64,000 nt of DNA, taken from NCBI GenBank assembly GCA_902364065.1, contig CABJCJ010000014.1, positions 1 through 64,000 on the forward strand, in the 5' to 3' direction. This document shows positions 34,614-45,344 of the stretch, in pieces (the stretch's first letter is position 1; every line of letters starts with the position of its first letter). The stretch is from Veillonellaceae bacterium SB90. GTDB taxonomy: Bacteria; Bacillota; Negativicutes; Selenomonadales; Selenomonadaceae. The position numbers and the translations under genes were made by a program. Below the pieces are notes generated by a model. It saw nothing but the letters and a program-made list of their open reading frames with translations, had not been told where the DNA came from and did not search any database.

Positions 34614-36269
34614 TTGGAGATCAAAGAGATACTGACAAAGGCCATTGAAGAGGCCGCAAAGGCCGCTGTGGCCGAGGGCGTATTCCCGGCAGGCGAGCTG
34701 CCGCAGGTCGTGCTGGAGGTGCCGCCGCAGAAGGAGTTCGGCGATTTCGCCACCAACTTTGCCATGCAGTCGGCACGCGTGTTCCACAAGAACCCGCGCC
34801 AGATTGCCGAGGAGATTGCGGGGCGCATCACAGGGGACTGGCTGGATCATACACAGATCGCCGGTCCTGGCTTCCTGAATTTTTACCTCAAGGGCAACGT
34901 GCTCTACGATAATTTCCAGTCCATCCTCGATGCCGGAGAATCGTTTGGCAATCTCCCGAAGAAGGATGCTCCGAAGATCCAGGTCGAGTATGTCAGCGCC
35001 AATCCGACGGGCCTGCTGCACGTTGGCCATGGCCGCGGTGCGGCAGCCGGCTCGGCGCTCGTCAATTTGCTGCGCGCTGCCGGCTATCCGGTGGAGAGCG
35101 AGTATTACATCAACGATGCGGGCAACCAGATGAACAATCTGGCCCGCTCCGTCAATGCCCGCTACCTGGAACTCCTCGGACAGGATGTCGAATTCCCCGA
35201 GGACGGTTACCACGGGCAGGACATCATTGATACGGCTCAGCGCATCCTCGACCGCGATGGCGACAAGTACCTTTCGCTGAGCGAGGAAGAGCGACTGGCC
35301 ATCTTCAAGGATCTCGCGTATCATGAAAAACTGGCCATCCTCAAGGAAGATCTTGAGAAATTCCACGTGACGTTCGACAACTGGTTCAGCGAGCGCACGC
35401 TGCATCCCGATGCCGTGCGCAAGGTCGTGGAGATCCTTCAGGAAAAGGGCGACATCTATGAGAAGGACGGCGCGCTCTGGCTGAAGTCCACGGCTTACGG
35501 CGATGACAAGGACCGCGTCGTCATCCGCGACAATGGCGTGCCGACGTATCTCGCCGCCGATATTGCCTACCATCACAACAAGTATGAACGCGGGTTTGAC
35601 CGCCTCATCAATATTTGGGGCGCTGACCATCACGGCTATGTCTGCCGCGTCAAGGCCGCCATGCAGGCGCTTGGCCATGATCCTGAGAAGCTCACGGTCC
35701 TGCTGCTGCAGATGGTCAGCCTCTACCGCGGCGGCGAACTCGTCAAGATGAGCAAGCGCACGGGCCAGAGCGTCACGCTCAACGAGCTCATGGAAGAAGT
35801 CGGCACTGATGCAGCCCGCTACTTCTTCCTGATGCGCTCGCTCGACAGCCAGCTCGATTTTGATCTCGATCTCGCCAAGAAGAAGTCGAATGACAATCCG
35901 GTCTACTACATCCAGTATGCGCATGCGCGCATCTGCAGCATCTTCCGTCAGGCGGAAGAGACGAAGCTGGTGCTCGGCAAGGCGCCGAAGCTTTCCCTGC
36001 TGACGGATGAGAGTGAGATTGACCTCATCAAGAAAATCGAGAGCTATCCGGAAGAAGTCGAAAAGGCCGCAGCCGACTACGCGCCGCAGCGCATTGCCCG
36101 TTACAGCTATGACCTGGCATCACTTTTCCACAGCTTCTACAATAAGTGCCGCATCATGGGCGTTGACCATGATCTTGCAGAGGCCCGCCTGGCCCTCGTG
36201 ACGGTTACGGCCCATGTCATCCGCCACAGCCTCGGCATCCTCGGCGTTTCGGCACCGGAACACATGTAA
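34614..36269 (+). CDS. argS: Arginyl-tRNA synthetase
   Basis: Protein of 551 residues, full length. The N-terminal Add1 domain, ANPTGLLHVGHGRGAAAG with the HIGH-type motif at about 136, and VKMSKRTGQSVTL at about 377 are seen, followed by the C-terminal anticodon-binding domain (DALR type). It charges tRNA-Arg. The start is TTG at 34614, with GGAGG 8 bases upstream. The 101-base gap before it shows no T-box antiterminator motif. Confidence 0.97.
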   Translation: MEIKEILTKAIEEAAKAAVAEGVFPAGELPQVVLEVPPQKEFGDFATNFAMQSARVFHKNPRQIAEEIAGRITGDWLDHTQIAGPGFLNFYLKGNVLYDNFQSILDAGESFGNLPKKDAPKIQVEYVSANPTGLLHVGHGRGAAAGSALVNLLRAAGYPVESEYYINDAGNQMNNLARSVNARYLELLGQDVEFPEDGYHGQDIIDTAQRILDRDGDKYLSLSEEERLAIFKDLAYHEKLAILKEDLEKFHVTFDNWFSERTLHPDAVRKVVEILQEKGDIYEKDGALWLKSTAYGDDKDRVVIRDNGVPTYLAADIAYHHNKYERGFDRLINIWGADHHGYVCRVKAAMQALGHDPEKLTVLLLQMVSLYRGGELVKMSKRTGQSVTLNELMEEVGTDAARYFFLMRSLDSQLDFDLDLAKKKSNDNPVYYIQYAHARICSIFRQAEETKLVLGKAPKLSLLTDESEIDLIKKIESYPEEVEKAAADYAPQRIARYSYDLASLFHSFYNKCRIMGVDHDLAEARLALVTVTAHVIRHSLGILGVSAPEHM

Positions 36270-36317
36270 TTTGCAGGCAGCTGCAGGCGTGCCAATCAAG
36301 AAGGGAGAACCATCAGA

Positions 36318-36653
36318 ATGGATTTCATCAATAGCTCAGAAGTCGATGTCGCCTACCACATCCTGACGCAGGCAGGCAAGACGATGTATTACAAGGATCT
36401 CGTGCTCGAGGTCATCGAGAAGAAGTGCAAGCCGGTCCAGTCGCTTTCGGCTGCGATCTCAGAGGTTTATACGCTCATCAATATGGACAGCCGTTTCCAT
36501 TATGAAGGCGAGGGCCAGTGGGGCCTCACGGAGTGGAATCCGCCCGAGGTCAAGCGCTCTCATGCCAGCCGTTCGACGAGCTCCGGTTCCAGCAAGGCTG
36601 CCGCACGTGCCAGCAGCAACCGCAAAAAGAAGCTCGAGAGCATCCAGGAGTGA
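36318..36653 (+). CDS. rpoE: RNA polymerase delta-subunit-like protein (HARE-HTH) with basic tail
   Basis: Protein of 111 residues. Residues 1-75 form the HARE-HTH domain of the delta subunit (VDVAYHILTQAGKTMYYKDL through GQWGLTEW). In Bacillus delta this is followed by a long, very acidic tail; here the tail of about 35 residues is Ser/Lys/Arg-rich and basic. Delta binds RNA polymerase and helps recycle it, with the acidic tail competing with nucleic acids, so this version may act differently. Position before pyrG is the same as in Bacillus. Confidence 0.85.
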   Translation: MDFINSSEVDVAYHILTQAGKTMYYKDLVLEVIEKKCKPVQSLSAAISEVYTLINMDSRFHYEGEGQWGLTEWNPPEVKRSHASRSTSSGSSKAAARASSNRKKKLESIQE

Positions 36654-36654
36654 G

Positions 36655-38324
<1,670 letters not shown>

Positions 38325-38340
38325 TTTACAAAACGAGACA

Positions 38341-38363
38341 GACCCGGTTTTCCGGGTCTTTTT
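38341..38363 (+). terminator. Terminator after pyrG
   Basis: GACCCGG-TTTT-CCGGGTC (38341-38358) followed by TTTTT. Confidence 0.92.
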
Positions 38364-38379
38364 GTCGTGAGGTGTAAGC

Positions 38380-41300
38380 ATGAACGCATTATTCGCCGCC
38401 ATGATGCAGGACCGTGTCCTGCAGAACTTGCGCGATTACATAGGAGGAGGCCCGTCGGAGGTCCTGGTATACGGCCTGGGCGGCTCTCAGAAACACACGG
38501 CCTTTGCGGCCTGTTATGCGAACCGGCCGCAGATGACGGTCATCCTGGTGCACAGCGCCGCGGTGCTTTCTGACTGGCGGGAGGACCTTTCACTGCTGCT
38601 GCCCGGCGTGTCCGTCGTCGAGCTGCCCGAGCTCGATACGATGGAGGTCAAGGCAGAGGCCAGGAGCCAGGAGCGCGCTGCCCGCCGCATGGAGGTACTC
38701 GGCAGGCTCGTGCGCGGTGAACCGGTCATCGTGCTCGCGCGCGCAGCCTCTGCCGTACAGAAGGAGATGAGCCGCAACGAATTCCAGCGGCTCTCCCTCA
38801 CGCTCAAGATGGGCGAGGTCCTGCCGCGCGAAGCACTCATGGAACGCCTTGTGCAACTCGGCTATGAGCATGTCGAGGAGGTCGAGAGCATCGGGCAGTT
38901 CTCTGTGCGCGGCGGCATCGTCGACGTTTTTGCCATCAACGGGCAGGCGCCCGTGCGCATCGAGTTCTTTGATGACGAGATCGACTCAATGCGGGAGTTC
39001 AACCTCGACACGAAGCGCTCCGTACGCAACATCGCCGATGTCACCATCATGCCGCTGGCACAGACGGATGCCGTCGGCCGTCCGGAGCTCTTCCTCAACT
39101 ATCTGGAGGGGAAGGGTACGGTCATTTTCGACGAGCCGGCGCGCATCCGCGATGAAATTCGGACCATGGTCAAGGAGAATCCGGAGATACAGGACAAGAT
39201 CTTTGCCTGGGAAGATCTCCTCTCCGCAGCGCGCGGCAACCGTCTCGTCTATTCCTCCCTGATGCTGCAGCAGATTCCGGGCGCAGAGCCGCAGGAGACG
39301 CTGGGCATCACCGTGACGACGATGACGCCGTTCCAGCGCCAGATGGATCTCCTCGAGAATGAAGCCAATCGCTGGCTTTCCCAGAAGCAGCGCGTGCTGC
39401 TTCTGGTCGGTGACAAGGAGAAAGCCAACAGCCTGCGGGAGTTCTTCGCACACAGGCGCCTGCCATCCCTCATCGGCAGGCTCGAAGATCCCTTGCGCGA
39501 CGATGCCCTGAACATTCGCCTGGGTTCGCTGCTCACGGGCTTTGAGCTCGTTTCGGCCCGTCTCGTCGTCGTGACTGAGAAGGATATCTTCGGACGCCAT
39601 AAGCGCCGCACGGTCCGGCGGCCGCAGAATGCCGGCGAACGGATTACGCATTTCCGGGATATCAAGCCCGGCGATTACGTCGTCCATGAGAATCACGGCA
39701 TCGGCAAGTACCTGGGCGTCGAGACGCTGGAAGTCGGCGGCATCCACAAGGACTATCTGCACATCAAGTATGGCGGCGATGACAAACTCTTCGTCCCGAC
39801 CGACCAGGTCGGCCTGCTGCAGAAGTACATTGGTGCGGAGGGGGAAGTGCCGCGCCTGCACCGCATGGGCGGCACGGAATGGGTCAAGGCCAAGGCCAGG
39901 GCCAGGAAGTCCGTTGAGGACATCGCGCAGAAGCTCATCGAGATCTATGCCAAGCGCAAGGATGCGAAGGGTTTTGCCTTTGGCCCGGACGACAGCAGCC
40001 AGCGGGAGTTCGAGGAGACGTTCCCCTATCAGGAGACGGAGGATCAACTGCGCGCCATTGCGGAAATCAAGGCCGACATGGAGAAGCCGCGGCCGATGGA
40101 CCGCCTGCTCTGCGGCGATGTGGGCTTTGGCAAGACGGAAGTTGCGATCCGTGCAGCTTACAAGGCCGCGATGAACGGCAAGCAGGTGGCCGTGCTCGTG
40201 CCGACTACGGTCCTCGCGCAGCAGCATTATCAGACGTTCACGACGCGCTTTTCAGGCTTTGCGCCGGTCGTCGATGTCATCTGCCGCTTCCGCACGTCGA
40301 AGCAGCAGAAAGAGACGATGGAGAAGGTGCGTCTCGGGCAGGTGGATATCCTCATCGGCACGCATGCCATTCTCAACCAGAAAAAGATACAGTGGAAGGA
40401 TCTCGGCCTGCTGATCGTCGATGAGGAGCAGCGATTCGGCGTGCGGCAGAAGGACAAGATCCGCAGCCTGGCCGCGGGAATCGACGTGCTGACGCTTTCC
40501 GCGACGCCAATCCCGCGCACGCTCCACATGTCTCTCGTCGGAGCGCGTGACATGAGCATCATCGAGACGCCGCCGGCAGAGCGTTTCCCCGTGCAGACGT
40601 ATGTGGTGGAAAATGATGATACGGTCATCGCCAATGCCATCAAGCGTGAGCTGCGCCGCGGCGGCCAGATCTATTTCATCTACAACCGCGTCGACACGAT
40701 TGACCGCATGCGCGACCATTTGCAGGCTCTCGTGCCGGAAGCGCGCATTCAGACGGCCCATGGACAGATGCCGGAAGAAATGCTCGAGCACGTCATGATG
40801 GACTTCTATGAAGGCGATTACGATATCCTGCTGGCAACGAGCATCGTCGAGAACGGTCTCGATGTCGCGAATGCCAATACGATCATCGTTTACAATGCCG
40901 ATCGTTTCGGTCTCTCGCAGCTCTATCAGATGCGCGGGCGCGTCGGGCGTTCGCATCACATGGCTTTTGCGTATTTCGTCTATCAGGCGGACAAGATCCT
41001 GACCGAGACGGCGGAAAAGCGCCTGCAGGCCATGAAGGAGTTTGCTGAGCTAGGGGCGGGTTTCAAGATCGCCATGCGCGACCTGGAGATCCGCGGCGCC
41101 GGCAATCTGCTCGGTTCCCAGCAGCACGGCCATATTGCCAGCGTCGGCTTTGAGATGTACTGCAAGCTGCTCGAGGAAGCCGTTGAGAATCTGCGTCATG
41201 GCAGGAAGGTGGAAGAAGCGCCGCCTGAGCCTTTGATCGATCTGCAGACGGAAGCCTATATCGACGGTGATTTTATCAGTGATGCGATGCACAAGATTGA

Positions 41301-41733
41301 GATTTACCAGCGCATTGCGGCCATCCGCCACAACGAGGAGCTGCGCGCTCTGCTCGATGAACTCATCGACCGTTTCGGGGAACCGACCAAACCCGTCATG
41401 CACCTCCTCGAGGTCGCACGCATCAAGAATTATGCACGCGACCTCTCTGTACGCTCCATTGTGCAATTGCCGCAGGCCCTTGATATTTGCTTCCTGCCGG
41501 GCAGGAAGCTGCCGGCCAAAGCGATGCTGGAACTCTCGAAGTTCTTCGGCCGGCGCATGCGCAGCCTGCCGGATAAGAACGGTATTCGCTTCACGGTCGA
41601 CGAGCACAACCGGAAGAACATCACGAATTTCGTCACGCGTGTCCTGATGATGGCCGCCGGCGATGAAACGGCCATGAAGACGATGCAGGCCAAGATACAG
41701 AAGGGAAAGGAAGCACAAGCATGTCAAAGATAA
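38380..41733 (+). CDS. mfd: Transcription-repair coupling factor
   Basis: Protein of 1117 residues, near the family norm. UvrB-like N-terminal domains are followed by the RNA polymerase interaction domain (about 425-490, HFRDIKPGDYVVHENHGIGKYLG), the RecG-like translocase with GDVGFGKTE (about 577) and DEEQ (about 681), and a C-terminal TRCF domain. Mfd removes stalled RNA polymerase at lesions and recruits UvrA. It is first in a Bacillus-like run; spoVT, which follows mfd in Bacillus, is missing. Confidence 0.98.
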   Translation: MNALFAAMMQDRVLQNLRDYIGGGPSEVLVYGLGGSQKHTAFAACYANRPQMTVILVHSAAVLSDWREDLSLLLPGVSVVELPELDTMEVKAEARSQERAARRMEVLGRLVRGEPVIVLARAASAVQKEMSRNEFQRLSLTLKMGEVLPREALMERLVQLGYEHVEEVESIGQFSVRGGIVDVFAINGQAPVRIEFFDDEIDSMREFNLDTKRSVRNIADVTIMPLAQTDAVGRPELFLNYLEGKGTVIFDEPARIRDEIRTMVKENPEIQDKIFAWEDLLSAARGNRLVYSSLMLQQIPGAEPQETLGITVTTMTPFQRQMDLLENEANRWLSQKQRVLLLVGDKEKANSLREFFAHRRLPSLIGRLEDPLRDDALNIRLGSLLTGFELVSARLVVVTEKDIFGRHKRRTVRRPQNAGERITHFRDIKPGDYVVHENHGIGKYLGVETLEVGGIHKDYLHIKYGGDDKLFVPTDQVGLLQKYIGAEGEVPRLHRMGGTEWVKAKARARKSVEDIAQKLIEIYAKRKDAKGFAFGPDDSSQREFEETFPYQETEDQLRAIAEIKADMEKPRPMDRLLCGDVGFGKTEVAIRAAYKAAMNGKQVAVLVPTTVLAQQHYQTFTTRFSGFAPVVDVICRFRTSKQQKETMEKVRLGQVDILIGTHAILNQKKIQWKDLGLLIVDEEQRFGVRQKDKIRSLAAGIDVLTLSATPIPRTLHMSLVGARDMSIIETPPAERFPVQTYVVENDDTVIANAIKRELRRGGQIYFIYNRVDTIDRMRDHLQALVPEARIQTAHGQMPEEMLEHVMMDFYEGDYDILLATSIVENGLDVANANTIIVYNADRFGLSQLYQMRGRVGRSHHMAFAYFVYQADKILTETAEKRLQAMKEFAELGAGFKIAMRDLEIRGAGNLLGSQQHGHIASVGFEMYCKLLEEAVENLRHGRKVEEAPPEPLIDLQTEAYIDGDFISDAMHKIEIYQRIAAIRHNEELRALLDELIDRFGEPTKPVMHLLEVARIKNYARDLSVRSIVQLPQALDICFLPGRKLPAKAMLELSKFFGRRMRSLPDKNGIRFTVDEHNRKNITNFVTRVLMMAAGDETAMKTMQAKIQKGKEAQACQR

Positions 41734-42398
41734 CGGTTGTCGGGCTCGGCCCGGGCCGCCCCGGACTCATTACCATGGAATCCTGGCAGCTCATGAAGGA
41801 GGCGCAGCATCTCATCCTGCGCACGCGCATTCACCCCACGGTGGCAGCGCTTGAGAAAGAGGGACTGTCCTTTGCGACGTATGATGATTTTTACCAGGAA
41901 GCACCGGATTTTGAAACGCTCTATCGAACGATTGCCGACGACCTGATGCAGCGTGCCCGCAAGATGGGGAATCTCGTCTATGCGGTGCCCGGCAGCCCGC
42001 TCGTGGCAGAGCGCACGGTCGTCCTGCTGCGCGAGCTGGCGGCAGGCTCCGATGTGGAGGTCGAGATCCTGCCGGGCATGAGCTTTGTGGAGGTCCTCTA
42101 CACGCGTCTCGGCATTGACCCGATCGACGGACTCACGATCCTCGATGCGGAGGATGTCGGCACGCTCACGGGGTGCCCGGCGCAATCGCTGGTCATCACG
42201 CAGATTTACGATTCCATCATCGCCTCGGACACCAAGCTTATGCTCATGGAGCTCTATCCGGATGAGTACGAGGTGACGTACATCCACAACCTGGCTCTGC
42301 CCGATGAATCCATCCGCAGGATTCCGCTCTATGAGCTTGACCGGCAGCACGATGTCGATCACCTGACCAGTCTCTTTGTGCCGGCACCTCAGGAATAA
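41721..42398 (+). CDS. YabN-type tetrapyrrole methylase domain protein without MazG domain
   Basis: Protein of 225 residues that corresponds to the N-terminal half of YabN/MazG proteins (ITVVGLGPGRPGLITMESW, YAVPGSPLVAERTV, EILPGMSFVE). The MazG nucleotide pyrophosphohydrolase half (about 250 residues in YabN) is absent and no remnant follows. It keeps the Bacillus position after mfd and overlaps it by 13 bases. The methylase-like half has no proven substrate in any organism I know of. Confidence 0.85.
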   Translation: MSKITVVGLGPGRPGLITMESWQLMKEAQHLILRTRIHPTVAALEKEGLSFATYDDFYQEAPDFETLYRTIADDLMQRARKMGNLVYAVPGSPLVAERTVVLLRELAAGSDVEVEILPGMSFVEVLYTRLGIDPIDGLTILDAEDVGTLTGCPAQSLVITQIYDSIIASDTKLMLMELYPDEYEVTYIHNLALPDESIRRIPLYELDRQHDVDHLTSLFVPAPQE

Positions 42399-42436
42399 GA
42401 GGCGGAATCCAGACGATTCCAGTGGTTATTTTTCCG

Positions 42437-42464
42437 AAAACCCTTGATTTTTCAAGGGTTTTCT
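42437..42464 (+). terminator. Terminator after the YabN-like gene
   Basis: AAAACCCTTGA (42437-42447) pairs with TCAAGGGTTTT (42452-42462). The A and T ends make it able to act in both directions. Confidence 0.85.
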
Positions 42465-42554
42465 GTTAAATTTTGATAAGCAGGCAGGAATAAGCGCCCT
42501 GTGTCGCGAATACCTGCCATCGTAAGCAAAACAACTTTTAAGGAGGCTACGATT

Positions 42555-42830
42555 GTGAATAAGACTGAATTGGTAGCTAGCGTTGCAGAAAAAGCAGGTC
42601 TGACGAAGAAAGATGCTGAGAAGGCTGTAAACGCACTGTTCGAGAGTGTACAGCAGGCACTGGTTGAAGGCGATAAAGTACAGATGATTGGCTTCGGCAC
42701 GTTTGAAGTCAAGGAGCGTGCTGCTCGTACGGGCCGCAACCCGCGCACGAACGAGACGATCCAGATTCCGGCTTCCAAGAATCCGGTATTCAAGGCTGGT
42801 AAGGCTCTGAAAGATGCGGTCAATGCATAA
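42555..42830 (+). CDS. hup: Histone-like DNA-binding protein HU
   Basis: Protein of 91 residues, standard [18 protein letters not shown] opens the dimer core, [20 protein letters not shown] leads into the DNA-binding arm, and the end is conserved. GTG start at 42555 with AAGGAGG upstream. HU coats and bends chromosomal DNA. A possible promoter (TTGATT at 42444, TAAATT at 42467, 17-bp spacer) overlaps the preceding terminator. Confidence 0.97.
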   Translation: MNKTELVASVAEKAGLTKKDAEKAVNALFESVQQALVEGDKVQMIGFGTFEVKERAARTGRNPRTNETIQIPASKNPVFKAGKALKDAVNA

Positions 42831-42847
42831 GTTTGCTTGATTCATGG

Positions 42848-42882
42848 AGAAGCCGGGTTCCTTCGGGAGCCCGGCTTCTTGT
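42848..42882 (+). terminator. Terminator after hup
   Basis: A long stem from AGAAGCCGGG (42848-42857) to CCCGGCTTCT (42870-42879) continues inward to a TTCG loop, then TG and a TT pair. Very stable. Confidence 0.85.
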
Positions 42883-42918
42883 TATACCTGCCGGTATTTT
42901 GGGTGAGGAGGAGCGATT

Positions 42919-43686
42919 TTGGAGCTTGGCTTACAGGGGAAACGCGTGCTGATATCAGGAGGGTCTTCCGGGATCGGCCTGGCGGCGGCCCGCCACTTCC
43001 TCGAGGAAGGTGCAAAGGTCTGTATCATGGGCCGCACGCAGATGCGCGGCGAGGCGGCGGTGGCCTTCCTGCAGCGGGATTTTCCTGCGGCAGAGGTATT
43101 CTTTGCTGCCGGCGATGTCAGGCGGCAGGAAGATGGGATTTCCTGCGTCCGCCAGATGATGGACCGTTGGGGAGGAATGGATGTCCTCGTCAATTCGGCC
43201 GGCATTTATCAGGAAGGGGCGCTTGACGACCTTACACCTGCGGAACTTGATGATATCCTGGCGACCAATGTCAAGGGGACGTTTTATCTGACGCAGGCGT
43301 CGCTTACCGCTTTGCGCAGCACGCGCGGCGCTGTCGTGAATGTTGCGTCAGACGCCGGTGTTCACGGCAATTATTTCTGCGCGGCCTATTGTGCGAGCAA
43401 GGGGGCCGTGGTGCTCTTCACGCGTGCACTGGCACTTGAGCTCGCGTCTTTCGGCGTGCGCGTCAATGCCATAGCACCTGGCGACATCATGACGCCCCTG
43501 ACGCAGGCGCAGCTTCAGGGAGCTCCTGACCCGCAGCAGGCCCTGCGCGAGATGGCGTCGGTCTATCCGCTCGGACGCATCGGCACGCCGGAGGAAGCCG
43601 CTTCTCTCATCGTCTTCTTGGCTTCCGCCCGGGCAGGCTTCATCACGGGAGCGATTTATGGCGTGGACGGCGGACTGACGGCCTGA
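42919..43686 (+). CDS. Short-chain dehydrogenase/reductase
   Basis: Protein of 255 residues of the classical SDR family. Cofactor loop SGGSSGIG at 14-21, NSAG at about 93-96, catalytic Ser in VASDAG and YCASKG with the Tyr-x-x-x-Lys pair, and the C-terminal GVDGG. Substrate is unknown; it resembles FabG-like and sugar-alcohol dehydrogenases alike. TTG start at 42919 with GAGGAGGAG upstream. It may be co-transcribed with the glycosyltransferase that follows after 39 bases. Confidence 0.85.
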   Translation: MELGLQGKRVLISGGSSGIGLAAARHFLEEGAKVCIMGRTQMRGEAAVAFLQRDFPAAEVFFAAGDVRRQEDGISCVRQMMDRWGGMDVLVNSAGIYQEGALDDLTPAELDDILATNVKGTFYLTQASLTALRSTRGAVVNVASDAGVHGNYFCAAYCASKGAVVLFTRALALELASFGVRVNAIAPGDIMTPLTQAQLQGAPDPQQALREMASVYPLGRIGTPEEAASLIVFLASARAGFITGAIYGVDGGLTA

Positions 43687-43725
43687 TGCCGTTGTTTTGT
43701 AGTCAGGGGAAAAGGAGAGCATATC

Positions 43726-44862
43726 ATGAATATCCTGATATTGACGGCTTCCATCGGTTCCGGTCATATCAAGGCGGCCGAGGCGGTGGAGACGGAACTT
43801 CGGCGCCTGCAGCCCGAGGCAGAGATCACGACGATCGATTTCATGTCGCGCCGCACGTCGCGCCTGCACTGGTTCATGAAAAAATTTTACCTCGTCATGC
43901 TGGCTTTCGTGCCCAATCTTTACGATGTCTTCTATCATCTGTCGGGGGGAGCATCGGGCGGACGTTTCGTGCAGGAGGCCTTCGCGCTGGTCATGAGCCC
44001 TGTCATGCGCCATCTTGCCAGGCGGTACCGGCCTGATCTCGTGCTCTGCACGCATCCGTTCCCGGAAGGTGCCGCAGCGCGTCTCAAATGCCATGGAGAG
44101 GCCGATTATCTGTTGGGGACGGTCATGACGGATTATTCGCTGCACCAGATCTGGCTTTATGAAGGCGTGGACTGCTACTTCATGGCGACGGAGGAGATGC
44201 GCACGGGCATGATGCAGCATGGCTTTCCTGAGGACCGGCTCGTCGCCGTGGGCATCCCGGTATCGGGCATTCTGCAGGAGATGACGGATAAGGAAGGTGT
44301 GCGCCGCGCGCTGGCCATTCCCGAGGGGCAGCCGGCTGTCCTGCTGATGGGCGGCGGCCTGGGGCTCGGCGGCATTGAAGAGAATCTCCGTGCGCTGGAG
44401 GCCATTCCCAGCCGGTTGACCCTGCTCGTCGTGGCGGGGCGCAACGAGCGGCTCCTGGGCAGAGTACAGGACTTTGCTGACGCCTCGCATCATCAGGTGC
44501 TCGTCTGGGGCTATACCGACCAGGTCCATTTCCTCATGCGCGGTGCCGATCTTTTAATCACGAAGCCCGGCGCGTTGACCATCAGTGAGGCCTTCGTGCT
44601 CGGACTGCCGATGCTGCTGCATGATCCCATTCCGGGGCCGGAGACGGAAAATGCCATTTATGCGACGCATCATGGTGCGGCGGTCTGGCTCCATCCCGGA
44701 GAGGACATCGCATTGGCCGTCAGGCGCCTTCTGCAGGGCACACGGCTCCAGTCGATGAGCCGTGCGGCAATCTGCTGCAGCCATCCGCTGGCGGCTGCAG
44801 CCATTGCGCAGCGCCTGACGGAGATGATGATGGCGCGGCCGCAGGAAGTTCGGCAGAAATAA
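43726..44862 (+). CDS. MGDG synthase/UgtP-like glycosyltransferase
   Basis: Protein of 378 residues of the GT-B glycosyltransferase family 28 type. The N-terminal LTASIGSGHIKAAEAVETEL and the C-terminal GADLLITKPGALTISEAFVLGLPMLL (about 285-310) are the acceptor and donor sites of the monogalactosyl/diglucosyl-diacylglycerol synthase group. It probably glycosylates diacylglycerol at the inner membrane face. AAAGGAGAG precedes the ATG. It interrupts the usual mfd to divIC order together with the SDR gene. Confidence 0.87.
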   Translation: MNILILTASIGSGHIKAAEAVETELRRLQPEAEITTIDFMSRRTSRLHWFMKKFYLVMLAFVPNLYDVFYHLSGGASGGRFVQEAFALVMSPVMRHLARRYRPDLVLCTHPFPEGAAARLKCHGEADYLLGTVMTDYSLHQIWLYEGVDCYFMATEEMRTGMMQHGFPEDRLVAVGIPVSGILQEMTDKEGVRRALAIPEGQPAVLLMGGGLGLGGIEENLRALEAIPSRLTLLVVAGRNERLLGRVQDFADASHHQVLVWGYTDQVHFLMRGADLLITKPGALTISEAFVLGLPMLLHDPIPGPETENAIYATHHGAAVWLHPGEDIALAVRRLLQGTRLQSMSRAAICCSHPLAAAAIAQRLTEMMMARPQEVRQK

Positions 44863-44874
44863 TGTTCGGAGTGC

Positions 44875-44903
44875 TTGCATTGCCCGCTGTTTCTCCGTAT
44901 GAT
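44875..44903 (+). promoter_or_regulatory. Promoter of the divIC-like gene
   Basis: TTGCAT at 44875-44880 and TATGAT at 44898-44903 with a 17-bp spacer. Confidence 0.72.
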
Positions 44904-44941
44904 AAAGAGGAGACTTGCAGGAGTGGAGAGGAGAAGAGGTT

Positions 44942-45247
44942 ATGAGGCCGAGAGAAAAACGGAAAAAAAGCTGGTTCAGCTGGTTTAATTTCCTGCTGAT
45001 TGCCATCATCGTATATTTTTCGTCCATCCTGATATCGCAGCAGATCTATCTGAGCCAGGTCAATGAGGATCAGGCTGCGGCGGAGGCAAGGCTGGCAGCT
45101 GCACAGGAAGAACACGACAAGCTGGTCAAGGAGAAGGATGATCTGAGCCGCCTTGATTACATCGAGAAGATCGCACGTGAGCAGCTGGGCATGACGCGCA
45201 GGGGAGAACTGCCGTACAATCCGGGCAAATCGGTCGAAGGGAAATGA
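44942..45247 (+). CDS. divIC: Septum formation protein of the DivIC/FtsB family
   Basis: Protein of 101 residues. A basic cytoplasmic start is followed by one membrane helix (about 12-32), a coiled coil (about 38-75, Ala/Glu/Lys heptads) and the conserved IEKIAREQLGMTRRGE end. It belongs to the divisome bridge complex (with FtsL and DivIB/FtsQ). It precedes yabR as in Bacillus. ATG at 44942 after GAAGAGG. Confidence 0.9.
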   Translation: MRPREKRKKSWFSWFNFLLIAIIVYFSSILISQQIYLSQVNEDQAAAEARLAAAQEEHDKLVKEKDDLSRLDYIEKIAREQLGMTRRGELPYNPGKSVEGK

Positions 45248-45271
45248 AGAGCCTGAAAAGACGTTCTTTCC

Positions 45272-45301
45272 TTGACACTCTTGAGCACGCAAGGTTATAA
45301 T
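45272..45301 (+). promoter_or_regulatory. Promoter of yabR
   Basis: Consensus TTGACA at 45272-45277 and TATAAT at 45296-45301 with an 18-bp spacer. Confidence 0.88.
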
Positions 45302-45344
45302 AAAGCGTGTATTTTCCATCGCGATTTAAGGAGGAAGAATTAAT

